64,000 nucleotides of DNA, from assembly GCA_963971225.1 (NCBI GenBank), contig OZ020269.1, positions 16,377,921-16,441,920 on the forward strand, in the 5' to 3' direction. A model generated the notes under the pieces. That model was not told the origin of the DNA and made no database searches. It worked only from the letters and a program-made list of their open reading frames with translations. The DNA comes from Melieria omissa (Eukaryota; Arthropoda; Insecta; Diptera; Ulidiidae). Positions 12,900 to 24,207 of the stretch are shown here, piece after piece (the first letter of the stretch is position 1; the number at the start of each line of letters is the position of its first letter). A program made the translations under genes and the position numbers.

Positions 12900-14725
12900 T
12901 AGAGTTCGGGTTAATCCAGAAACTACTATATTTGCCGTTGTCCTTGCAGACTTTGAAAAAACCGCTTATGAAGCATTGTCCTCTCATACCTTCAAAAGAT
13001 CCCTAATCATTCTTCTTTAAGATCTTGGAAAGATCTATTACGAACCATTGTCCTGTCAGACCTTGGTTAGATCTTTTAAGAACTAATGTCCTGTTAGACT
13101 TTGGAAAGACCTCTTATAGACAGTTCATGGAAAGATCTTTCTTATTGTCCTTTAAGACCTTGTAAACACCTCTTATAAGCAATTGTCCTCGCAGAGCTCG
13201 GAAAGACCTCTTATAGCCAGTTCATAAAAAGGTGTCTCAGACTTTGGAAACACCTTTTACAAGCCATTGCCCTCGCAGAACATGAAAAGAAATCTTATAA
13301 CTATTGTCCCGTCAGACCTTGGAAATACCACTTATAACCATTATCTCCTTAAACCTTGGAAAAATCTCTTATACCCAGTTCATGAAAAGATCTCTTATTG
13401 TCCTTTCAAACCTTGGAAAGACCTCTTATGAACTAATGTCCCCTCAGACTCAGAAAAAATCTCTTAGAAACCATTGTCTTGAAAATGTCTCCTGTTGTCC
13501 TCTCAGATCTTAAGAAAGACCTTTTATGAAGCATTGTCCTTGCAAACTCTGGAAAGAGCTCTTATAAGCATTGTCCTCTCACATCTTGGAAAGACCTCTT
13601 ATATTGTCCTTTCAGACCCTAAAATGACCTTTTCGAACCATTGTTCTATCAGACCTTGGAGAGACCTCTTATGAATCACTGTCCTCTCTGACCTCTTATA
13701 ACCATTGTCCCCTCAGACCTTGCAAAAATCTCTTATACCCAGTTCATGAAAATATTTCTTTCTGTCGTTTCAGACCTTGGAAACTTTAGACCAAGAAAAG
13801 ATATCTTACAAACCATTGTTCTCTTAGGCCTTGGAAATATTTCCTGTAGTTCTCTCAGATCTTAAAAAAGACCTTTTATGAAGCATTGTCCTCGCTGACT
13901 CTGGAAAGACCTCTTATAAGCTTTATCTTCTCTAATCTCGGAAAGACCTCTTAATATTGTCCTTTCAGATTCTAAAGAAGATCTTTCATAACCATTGTCC
14001 TCTCAGACCTTGGAAAGACCTCTTATAAACCACTGTCCTCTCCGACCTTGGAAATACCTCTTATAACCATTGTTTCCTCAGACATTGGAAAAATCTATTA
14101 TACCCAGTTCATGAAAATATTTCTTACTGTCGTTTCAGCCCTCGGAAATCGCTCTTATGAACCAATATCCCCTCAGACCAAGAAAAGATCTCTAAACAAA
14201 CCATTGTCGTCTCAGGCCTTAGAAATATTTCCTGTAGTTCTCTCAGATCTTAAAAAAGACCCTTTATAAACCATTGTTCTTGCAGACCTTGGGAAGACCT
14301 CTTTTAAGCATTGTCCTCTCTAATCTCGGAAAGACCTCCTAATATTGTCTTTTTAGACCCTATAACCCGTGTCCACTCAGACCGTGGAAAAACCTTTTAT
14401 GAACCATAGTCCTCACAGACCTTGAAAAAATTTCTTATAACCATTGTTTTCTCAAACCTTGGAAAGAACTCTTATTATTTTCCTTTCAAAACTTAGGAAG
14501 ACCTCTTATGAAGCATTGTGCGTGCAGATCTTGGAAAAACCTCTTATGAAATCTCTCAGGCCTTGGGAAGACGTCTTATTGTTTTCTTAGATGTTGGAAA
14601 TACATCTTATGAACCCCTGTCCTATCAGACCCTGGAAAGAACTCTTTTGAATTATTGCCCTCGCAGACCTTGGAAAGACTTCTTATGCGTTATTGTCCTC
14701 TCAGACCTTAGAAATACCCCAATTT
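12900..14725 (+). repeat. Degenerate minisatellite array 2 (about 37-40-bp unit)
   Basis: About 1.8 kb of tandem units is built around CCTTGGAAAGACCTCTTAT, followed by AACCATTGTCCTCTCAGA. There are roughly 45 diverged copies, with larger duplicated blocks; for example, 13,400-13,570 resembles 14,140-14,320. This higher-order duplication shows repeated segmental expansion of an already diverged array. Confidence 0.93.
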
Positions 14726-16479
14726 CCTTGCCAGCTTTTCATCTATATTACCCAATTAACCTCATTTAAATTAAAAAAAATTAAATTCAATTTTTTCCTG
14801 ATTGTCGAAATAATCTAAAAAAATCGACCATTCAAGCAACGCTCGACACACCTTCGAATTCCAGGATTTCACGGATCACCAGCATTGGGCAATTGTTTTA
14901 TGTTTGTTCAGATTTTGATTTCATTTGTTTTTGTTGTTATTGTCGACGTTGTGATTGTTGGTATTATTGTTGCCATCGTTATTGTTGATGTTGTTGTTGT
15001 TGTAAGCGGCATGCACCCAGCAGCGCAAGCAGCGCATACAACGCAAGCAAACAATTCATTGTTCACGCAGCAGGGAAACTGTCCGTTACCCTCAAATCCA
15101 ACAACAACAACAGCAACAACAACATCCACAATCTGTCGGCCAACAAAAACACACAAATACGTGGTGGGCACACACTTCCGTTATTGTTGGCGATTGCCAC
15201 AATGTGGCTGCTAACGCATGTTTTAACGCTACCTCAACGTCGCACATTGGCGTCGTTGTGCAACAGAACCAGTATCAACACCAGTACCCGCACCCGCATC
15301 AGCAACAACAGCGCCAATAACACCGCCATTACCAGCTCCATTGTCGTTTCCGGTGCGCAATGACAACGCTGCCGTTCCGCTCCTCACGCGACCCACAACG
15401 ACCAGAGCGACGTCATGCCGCATTACGGTACAACTCACACTTGGCTTTAGTTTCAGTTTCAGCTACATTTCATTACACTTCAACAGCGCATTGGGCGGTG
15501 AGGGGGGCTTCGGTGCTTTGCTGGGCAGGTAGCAAGTTGCCATTTTCTGTGCCGCATTGGGGATGCCGGCTTAAGTTTAGAAAATTACCAATTGTTGGAA
15601 TGCAAATTTATGGCTTATTTCTTTGCCATGCACACACACACACACATACAAACATACATACGTACGTACGTTCACCTTGTAAGCGTGTCAACCCTTTTCA
15701 TAGCTGAAGAGCGAGCGAGTGCGCGCCCCTCCAGGTTGTTTATTTCGGGCAATTTCCATGCTTTCATGTCGTCAACATCAAAACCCCGACGAAAGGCTTG
15801 GCTGCTGAAGTTGCCAACAACAACAATACGAAAAAAATGCAAAAGATTTCATTAACAAGAATTAAGATAAGCGTTAGTGTTGATGTTATCATTTAATGTG
15901 GCATTAGACGGAGGTGTGGCAGGAAAAGGTGGTCGCACTAATGAGTGTTTGGAGGGGACGGCTGAAGCGTTGCTGTTTCAATTTGTGTCGCGTATTTAAT
16001 TTCGGCGCAAAACAGGAAATGCCAAAGATTTCCTGCAATTAATGGAACCCAAGTGTCGCATTAAAAGCAATTGAAATCTCGGTGCGCTCACCCAGCGAAA
16101 GAGTTTTTTCCGTCGAGCCTATGAAGTCGTCGCGCCCCTTCAGTGCTGAGTAACCGTAAATGTCGCATATGCTATGTGGATTGTTTACCTTTCTGGCTGT
16201 GTTATCTGCTGACCGTTTGGCTATTATTTAACTTATTTATGTGATTTTTTTTAATGCAAGTTTTTGTACTTTAGGAGTGTTGTTAATTAGTTTTTATTCT
16301 ATACTTTTGATATCCCGTCCTCGAAGGATGGAATATACTCACACCATCAAAACTCAGAAGAAGATTTTCAAGGTAGAGAAAAAACATAACTTGATACAGA
16401 AAACATACATAAGGATCATCATGAGAATTGCCAAATCTCGCCGTTTATGCAACAAACGGGTGACATGCGAGAGAACTAA
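14726..16479. other. Non-coding stretch with triplet and CA repeats
   Basis: GTT/CAA triplet repeats at 14,920-15,140 give hydrophobic or Thr-rich translations on both strands, and a (CA)n tract lies near 15,630-15,650. No coding region was recognised. A small open frame at 16,241-16,489 has no recognisable family. Confidence 0.45.
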
Positions 16480-16605
16480 CTTGGAATAAATATATTAGAA
16501 CACTATTGCTCTCTTTTTTTACAACCCAGGTTTTACCATCATGGAATAAATATATGGGAACACAATTTCTCTCTTCTTTGCAATCCAGTAGTTAGGATCA
16601 TGGAT
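16480..16605 (+). repeat. Short tandem duplication (about 60 bp, two copies)
   Basis: TGGAATAAATATATxxGAACAC followed by a CTCTCTTnTTT stretch and an AACCCAGG/AATCCAG motif occurs twice in a row (from about 16,481 and 16,541). Confidence 0.7.
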
Positions 16606-16953
16606 ACTGATTCTACTCATTCTATAATTTAATGGGAACATACGTACAAATTTAGTAAAAGCGATGACTTGAATATCAAATCACACCAAAAAAGACCGAG
16701 CTTGGCTGTTAAGGATGTCGACCTCTTTGGGCAATAGATACCATTGCTTGAAATGTGTGCTGTGCATATGTTGGAAAAAACAGTGTTGCATACATAATTC
16801 AAAAACGGGTAATTATGTGGCGTAATCTAACCTACCAAAAGTAAATACTTGAAATGATAAGACTTGAAATAAACCAAATTTGAATAATTATTCAAGGACT
16901 ATTATTACTCTTACATGTAATTAGAAATGTCCATGGACGCAGGCGCGTAGACA

Positions 16954-17524
16954 CGGTGTTACCATACCACGGTGTTGGATACCTGAAATGACTTTCTTCT
17001 AAATCCTAAAAATATACTGAAATTTCCTCCCAAAAGTTAAAAAATCTCCTAAATTTTTCCTAAAGGAATTAAACTTCTCAAAAAAAAAATATAGGTACAT
17101 TTATTTTTTTTTAAAGCAGCCTTTTTTTATTTATCTTCAGCTTAACAACAAAAACTTTACAAAAACAAAACATATCACAAATTAATTAAACAAATAGTGC
17201 CATTTTTGGTGGGATTTCATTGTGACAGCAATAAGTGAGAACGAGATAGAACGAGCTTATATTTTGTAAGCTCACAAATTTTTAATACAAAAGGGTACTT
17301 TGACTGTTAAAACAGTTTTCAAAATATGTTTTGTTGCCAGTGTTACAAATACATACTTTGTTGTTGTTCAGAAATCTCCCAAAAATCCACTAAGGATCTG
17401 AAAAATCCCCTAACATAAAATATATATCTCCTAAACAATTCTTCCTCCTTAAAATTCTCCTAAAAGGCCAAGAATCTCTTTACATGATAAGTCAGCTATT
17501 ACATCTCCTGATCTGGCAACACTG
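16954..17524. mobile_element. Non-autonomous hAT element (571 bp)
   Basis: The ends are inverted: left CGGTGTTACCA, right (reverse complement) CAGTGTTGCCA, a 9/11 match. They are flanked by an identical 8-bp duplication CGTAGACA at 16,946-16,953 and 17,525-17,532. An 8-bp duplication with CAGTG-type ends is typical of the hAT superfamily. Subterminal copies of TCTCCTAAA/TCCTAAA occur near both ends, as expected for transposase-binding repeats. There is no transposase frame inside. Confidence 0.8.
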
Positions 17525-17532
17525 CGTAGACA

Positions 17533-18084
17533 TTACTGTCCATTGTACACCAGCTATTGCCCCTTCTCTTGACTGGTAAATGCCCGGGCTTGCAACTACT
17601 TAAAGTAGATCTGGACAACTCCACCGTTACGAGATTCTGCAGCCTTCAATAGGCAGCCCTGGACATCAAATTTCCCAGCACCATGACCACAAAGACTCTG
17701 GATTTTTTTTAGCTGGTCTCTTTTGCCAAATAAAGAATATCCAGCAGAACGAGTTTCAGTAGCTCATCCCCCATTACTCATTCTGCAAAAGCACATTTGC
17801 CTCAAGAGTCCGAAAGCTGCGCGTTCACTTAGCATCGTCGTTTATGGATCAAAGTACAACTGGAAATAAATGTGACTTTCTATAAAATCTCTCGACACTT
17901 TTATAGGTAAAACACACCATCGATGTTTTGAATACAAATTCTATAGTCATGTAATGCCACGAACTGTAGAAACAAAGACCAGTAGAATAATTTGGCAACG
18001 AGACGAGATTTCCAGACCTGTGTCTTTGGAATGGATGGGTTCTTAAGTCGATTCTCCTGACCTTAAAGTAGATCTCGGTCTCGA
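17533..18084. other. Non-coding stretch
   Basis: Nothing was recognised in this stretch. Confidence 0.4.
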
Positions 18085-18770
18085 TTCTGTTCCGTTTGGA
18101 ACCTTGGAGACGAGTCGTTTTCCATCAAAAACATCTACAGGACTAACAGAAATTGTTCATCAAATAACTTTACTTTTCAATGCTCAGAAGTGACTATAAG
18201 CTGAGGTACTAGAAAATCTTTAATCTTCCAAATCTTTTTGAAACGACTGAAATTCCTAAGTCTCCTCAGTTCCCTTCCAGGCCACTTGGTGACAGGTCTT
18301 TCTCCACCAAAAACATCAACAGGAATAAAATCAATTTTTAATCATAATTGCTTTTCTTTTCAATGCTGAGAAGTGACAGCTTAGTTGAATGCAAAGCCAG
18401 GTCCGTGAGGCTTAAGCAATAGAAAATCTTGAAGACTGCAATTCTTAAGTGTCCGAAGTTCCCTTCGAGGCAACTTGGAAAAATAAATTGTTCATCAAAG
18501 TGCTTTGCTTATCAATGCTCTGAAGTGACAAGAGGCACTAACAACTCTTTAAATAAAAGCTCGAAATCTTCTTGAAAAGACTCCTCTTCTAAGTCTCCTC
18601 AGTTCGCTTCCAGGCAACTTTGTGATAGGCCATTTTCCATCAACAACATCAACAGGACTAAAAGAAATTGTTCATCAAACTACTTTACTTTTCAACACTC
18701 AGAAGTGAAAGCTTAGTTGAAAGCAAAGCAAGGTCTCTTGTCTGGTGGTCTAACATTGAAGTTCTTCAAG
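18085..18770 (+). repeat. Degenerate tandem array 3 (about 175-bp unit)
   Basis: Four diverged copies share ATCAACAGGACTAAAAGAAA, TTGTTCATCAAA and TCAATGCTCAGAAGTGACA, starting near 18,122, 18,302, 18,480 (partial) and 18,638. Confidence 0.75.
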
Positions 18771-20860
18771 GCCTTAGCCTACAAAATTTTTAATTAAAAG
18801 CTTCCAAATCTCCTTTAAAATAATGCAATTCATAAGTTGTTATAAAAGCTAACTTAGTCGGGTCGCCAAATTGATGGCAAGGCGCAGTCGACTACTAGAA
18901 CATGAAATCGCCTGCATATGTTAAAACGTGAATGTGGTAACTCCAGATCATCTGACATCTGCCAGTTGAGAAGAATGCAACTTACTTAAATTTTTCAAAA
19001 TCTAAACTTCAATTAGAACATTGGAATCAAAAGACAATTTCTGTGCAGCCAAAGACAACACAATCGATCATTCATGGCTGCAATGCATCGTTATTCTTCC
19101 TTCCAATTGCTAATCAAGTGCGCCGCATTGACTACTGTGGCATTTATGTCGACACACATCAACTTTCATATGTAAAAACATTCAGCTATTGATTTGGTTA
19201 TATATTGTTGCTGTAATATGTAGTCAATGAAATCCCGTCTAGACTGACTCAAGTGCCAGTGTCCAAGTTCTTTTGTCTATTGAGCCATTGCACAATTACA
19301 CTTTAGTACATAATTGCATGTTGTTCGTGTTTTCAGAAAATTTTTGCTTCTACAAGTATGAGAACGGCTGAGCTTAGGCACAATAAATGAAGCTAATGTT
19401 AGCAATGTGCACATTTGTATGTGTGTATGTGTTTGCATACATAAATCACGCAATAGAATGCTTTAACGATTCGCATTCAAATACCAACTACGGAATCACA
19501 GCAGCATGGCAGCAACAATGGCAACAGCAACACAGCGCGGGTGTGTTTAGTGTTTTATAAACAACACTGAGTGCAGATGAAAGCTATTTTTGTTGCTACT
19601 AAATCAATCATGCAGTCGAATGCACTAAGGGGAGCAATTACAAAGCAGCCCCGCAAAACTTGCGCTATGCAAGCGAGCCGAACTTAACGACTTTGCGCGG
19701 CGATAATTTGGCATAAATCAATTGGTAATTTGCTGAAATTGTAGGAAGAATGTAATGTATCCGTGTAGTTGTGTATGTGTGTGTACATTTTACATACAAA
19801 CCCAAACAAATAAAGAGATATGTGTGTTCATGAAGAAATGTGTAAATGCCACCAAAAATGGCTCATCTTTTCATGACATGAAAGTCACTGCCATATGCTA
19901 AGGTTTTGTTTATATGTATAAACGTATATATAAACATACAAACGTAAGTATTTTTATGCCTTTACTCAAGTCTTTTGTTTTAATTTAAAAATTCTGTTGG
20001 GATTTTTCTGCACATTTGTTGCAAACTTTTGTTATTTTCAATGTCTGTTTTTTAGTACTTTTCTCTATTGTTGTTGTTCTTACTTGAATACTGGGTATTG
20101 TTCCGTTAGTCATTGAGTGTACAGGGAGCGTGCTGAATATTGCGCAGAAGCGCTCTTTGAATGTTATGTCATTTTGTGTTATGTTAAAAGTTTAACAGCG
20201 CTGTAAATAAGATGCAATTGTTCTAACAGCAAAGCAATTGAAATGTTAAGTGGATATGGAATCAAGCTGATTTCATTGAGGGTTAAAAGGATGCGTGCAA
20301 GTTGCAGCTTTGTGGCAATAAATTAAACAGGGTCTGAGCAGTGGCGCAGACAGGGACTTCATTTTGAGGGGTTCGGTATATAATAATATTTGTTCGAACA
20401 CATTAATATCTAAAACCATGTAGGCATATAGACACCCAAAATGTTTGTAAAAACCAGATATTTAGAAGAGTTTTTACTCCCAGGTGTGTGTCTGGGTCTA
20501 AAGAGCTGGAAGTACTTAATATGGCCTGCGAACCTAAGTTCTGGGCGATAGTTTAGCTCGCCACATGCATAAAGCTTGATTGATTTATCGAAATTGTCAA
20601 AAAATTTTAGTTTTCAGTTTCAGAAATTTAAAAAATTTTCTCAAATTTTCTACTTTGATCATTTCTAAACAAAACTATTCTGATGTTCAAGTGTATTGTT
20701 TAAAAATTAGAGCTAGTGCAGTTTTGGGTTAGCATTTGGTAACCTTAAATGGATTTTGAATGTGAATGAATCAACTCACAGAAGGGGAAAAGCTGAAAGA
20801 AAAAATTCATATTTATTTGTTAAACTCTAAATTTGTTGTTGTCAGAATGCAAATTCAGTA
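18771..20860. other. Non-coding stretch
   Basis: No gene was recognised. The part at 19,000-20,330 is single-copy-looking, with TATG/TACA simple repeats near 19,910-19,945. An isolated hAT-like end motif CAGTGGCGCAGACAGGG at 20,339-20,355 has no partner. Confidence 0.4.
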
Positions 20861-20865
20861 CACTG

Positions 20866-21789
20866 CACAGTGATTCGACTCCATACAACCGGGGGACAGA
20901 ATTAGAAGCAGTGGTCCGTTCTTCATGATATTTGGTACACCAGTTAATCATGGTCTTCTGAATTGAAATCTCCATTTTCTTTTTCTTAAACTGTTGTAGT
21001 TTGGCAATGCCTGAGACTTAAAGTTTCAAATTTCGTCATCTTTGGAGAGCTATAGCACCAAGCGTGTTAGTTAGATTTTTCAGATTTTACGTTTAATCGG
21101 TAACGTCAACATTTATTATTCCAAAGAGTAACGTAAATTGTCTCAGAACCCTCTAGATTTGCAATAATAACGATAATAATAGATGTATGTTTTGCATTTT
21201 TGCAGATTTTATCATTTTTCGTACTGATTGCATACTTTTAGGCATAAATTAAATCAATTTGTCGAAAAACACGTGTTTAGAAAACTTTTCAAATTGAATT
21301 ATTTTCTGAGATCGGAAGATATCGGAGGATCTAATTACATTATCCGACAAAGAAAGAATGCTTCTTAAAATAAAAAAAATCCAGGAACATAATTTCACAT
21401 ACTTTTTAGATATTTTCCTCTAAGTTTTGCCAATTTTCAGATTTTTAATTTGGAAAAATATTTTGAATTAAAAGTGAAGTATTGAATTAAAAGCGAAAAT
21501 GGCCACATCATTTTGTATACTATATTGCAAGTTTAAGCAACTTTTTAGTAACCATGTATTTTTTAAATTTTTTTTTACTCAATAGACTAAAAAACAGAAA
21601 ATCTGAGTTTCAATTTTTTTGAGAAAAAAGCTTCAACTTTGAGCAGCTTTTGCACAGACACTAATTGATTTTGAGTACAGATTTTTTGGGGTTTTCTTAG
21701 TTGGAGTTTCTTCTTTCAAATGACATCAAAATCGTAAAATTCTCAGACCATAAATTTTTTGCATTTTGTCTATGGAACGAATCACTGTG
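20866..21789. mobile_element. Transib-like non-autonomous element (924 bp)
   Basis: The termini are inverted and begin CACAGTGATTCG. The left end is at 20,866. The right end reads CGAATCACTGTG, ending at 21,789. Similarity continues imperfectly to about 24 bp, where both ends share CCATA. A 5-bp repeat CACTG flanks the element (20,861-20,865 and 21,790-21,794). Transib elements have CACWRTG-type ends and 5-bp target duplications, and the end heptamer equals the RAG signal heptamer. No transposase frame is present. The TGCA flanks allow an alternative reading with shorter ends, so the superfamily is an inference. Confidence 0.6.
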
Positions 21790-21794
21790 CACTG

Positions 21795-22576
21795 AGCCAA
21801 AGCGACCATAAAAACTATAAACAAATTTTAAACCATACAAAAACAATATAAACCACAACAAATTTAATCTTTTAACATTTTTTAAATTCATTTAAATTAT
21901 AAATTTTAATTTTTTTTAATTTTCTAAATTTTTCTAAATTTCTAAATTTACAAAAACCGTATAAACCACAAAAATATAATCTTTTAAAATTGTTTAAATT
22001 AATTTAAAATCCGAATATCAATTTTTTTAATTTTTTAAATTTAAAAAATTATTTTAATTACAAGTTTAAATTTTTAAAATTCAATTTTTATTTTAATCAA
22101 TTTCAATTTTTAACTTAATCAATATCCATTTTTATTTTTATTTTAATTACAATTACAATTTTAATTTAAAATATAAATATTAATTTTAAAAATTTTATAA
22201 TTTTAATTTTAAAAATTTTTAAATTAATTTTTTTTAATTTAAAAAATCCAAAAATTTAAATTTTGAAATTTTTGAAAGTTTAGTTTTAAATTTAAATTTT
22301 AAATATAAACTTTAAATTTTCAAATTTTAATTTCAAAATTTTACAAATTAATTGTAATTAAAAAATTTTGATTATTTTAATTTAGAACATTTTTGAAATT
22401 ATTAGTAATTATAAAATTTGAACTGTTTAAAATTTTTTAAATCAATTTAAATTTAAATACATTTTTGTTTAATATTTTTTTTTTAATTTTGAAGAAATTA
22501 AAAATGAAAATTAAAAAATTTAAAACATTAACTAATTAACAAAATGTGTTTACATTTTTTAAAATGAAATTATCAT
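21795..22576. repeat. AT low-complexity tract
   Basis: It is almost pure A/T, with recurrent AAATTTTAAATTT and TTTAATTTT strings and many short palindromes. No gene is present. Confidence 0.85.
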
Positions 22577-23009
22577 TTAACCCTCATCCGACGTTCAAAA
22601 AAACTCACACATAAGATGTTCGGGTGATATTTCACCCATATGGTACTTTGCATTGTTTTAATGAATTTTTTGACCAATTATAATAAAAAATAATTTGTTA
22701 TCTTTAATCTTTATTATCTTTGTTATCATACAGATAAATAAGTTGAAAAATGTTTCTATATTTTTTTGCAATGAGGGCAACTAGGTTAGGTTAGGTTATT
22801 ATGGATGCCTCGGTAAGAGACCCACTCGGAGGCATATTATGAGACCCGTTGTGATATACCACAAATTTCACCCGTTTTTAAATGTGTATGTAATACTGTT
22901 TTTCGAACATATGTTATAGCACTCATTTCAATCGGATGGGGAAAGGGGGCAAGGAAGGGCAGTAGTTAACTACAACTTTGTGTTCACCACAAGTATACTT
23001 TTTTCAGTA

Positions 23010-23970
23010 ATTGCAAGCAGAATATGTCTCTTGATCGTTTTTGATATCAAATTGGCGCCGTGTTCCAATAATTCTTTTACTTTTTTACGCTCTGATTTTC
23101 TGACAAGGTTTGCAAAAATGGCTGTATTGAGATAAGAAGTCAGCATGAAGATTTTCCTTTCGCTTACGTTGCTCTACGCAAAATCTTTAACTTTACTAAA
23201 CTAAAATCTAAGCCTTCAAGAAAAATTCGCCGCTTGTACTTTTTGTACAAGCGATCCAGATGGAATCGAGAGCGATTAGTTTTTCGCTTGACGGTATAGT
23301 TAGTGAACAATCAATTGGTCTTAAGTGTCAACTACTGCTTTTGATTTATTGCAAAACGATATAATTTCGGGTAATTTTTTGTCAACCACATATCCTGGTT
23401 ATGATGAAAAGTGCTCAAAGGGGCATCTTCCTCTTGTTAACTTAGTGTGCCCTTTTCATAGGACGTACATAGCAGTTGTCGTTAAACCCACGTTTCTCAT
23501 ATATCTCTTATGGGTGTTAACGAGCTTCATTCTTGATTACAATCGTTACGTTCTTGGCGAATGGTTTTGTCACCGATAGAACGAAAAATTGGTCTACCTG
23601 TTGTGTAACTCTACAGATTATCAAGATATTCCCCATTCGACTTATAAACACCACTCAAAATTGAAATACCAAACTATGCCTGAATATCACCAACGCTGAT
23701 CTATGCACTGCCAAAAACGCCCAAACCTTCAACATTAGTTTTGTCAGTTACTATCTTTAACATTGGTCTTCATTAGCATCTTTTATTACTGGAACACGAC
23801 TTCAAGCATAACGAGTTATACCAACTTTAGTTGAAATAAAATAATTGGCTCGTACTTTTCCTTTGAGTTCAGGAGGCCCATTGATCCACAAAAAGGTTTT
23901 GCCTATAAAAGCAGTTCAAAACTTTCAATCCAGTGACGTAATTTTATGGCATTTTCTGTATGTGTTGCGT
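23010..23970 (-). pseudogene. Probable piggyBac transposase relic
   Basis: The minus-strand translation within the piggyBac-type termini contains short similarity-like islands. One is a basic YTVKRKTNR block, like the C-terminal region of piggyBac transposases. Another is an upstream GKVRANYF block with a following KVGIT, like the 'RVRxxxYxxxKPxKxGIK' region. Many frameshifts and stops separate them and no catalytic aspartates can be placed. The plus-strand open frame at 23,325-23,579 is taken to be a shadow. The assignment rests mainly on the element ends. Confidence 0.35.
23231..23253. repeat. Perfect 9-bp hairpin
   Basis: CGCTTGTAC, a loop of five T, then GTACAAGCG. It lies inside the decayed piggyBac. 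It is small enough to be chance but is the cleanest short hairpin in that element. Confidence 0.8.
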
Positions 23971-24207
23971 TGAATTTCCATACAATTTGTATATGGGTGA
24001 AATATCACCCGAACGTCGCCCACGTAACTTTTTTTGTAATCACCGTTATAATCAAATAATCAATATGTTGTAGATAAATTCTAAAACTTATATTGGTTTG
24101 CTACAAATACAAGAAACCTTAATCATTTTGATAAATATATAGGAAAGTTATAGCATCTCAAAGTTGAAAATGGGTGAAAAATCACCCGAACGACGGATTA
24201 GGGTTAA

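Larger units (their letters stand above)
22581..24203 (-). mobile_element. piggyBac-type element, decayed (1,623 bp)
   Basis: TTAA target duplications lie at 22,577-22,580 and 24,204-24,207. The left end is CCCTCATCCGACGTTC. The right end (reverse complement) is CCCTAATCCGTCGTTC. The motif GGGTGATATTTCACCC, a near-perfect palindrome, is near the left end (22,622-22,637) and twice near the right end (23,995-24,010 and 24,172-24,187). Unequal spacing between terminal and internal repeats is a known piggyBac feature. The inside is riddled with stops. On the minus strand YTVKRKTNR (about 23,284-23,310) and LKGKVRANYF-like stretches are reminiscent of conserved transposase blocks. Confidence 0.75.

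Noticed and set aside
14885..15214. Hydrophobic 109-codon frame
   Set aside because: It is produced by GTT/GTC triplet repeats, and the opposite strand is equally open as Thr-rich sequence.
20339..20355. hAT-like end motif CAGTGGCGCAGACAGGG
   Set aside because: No matching inverted end or 8-bp duplication was found within reach.
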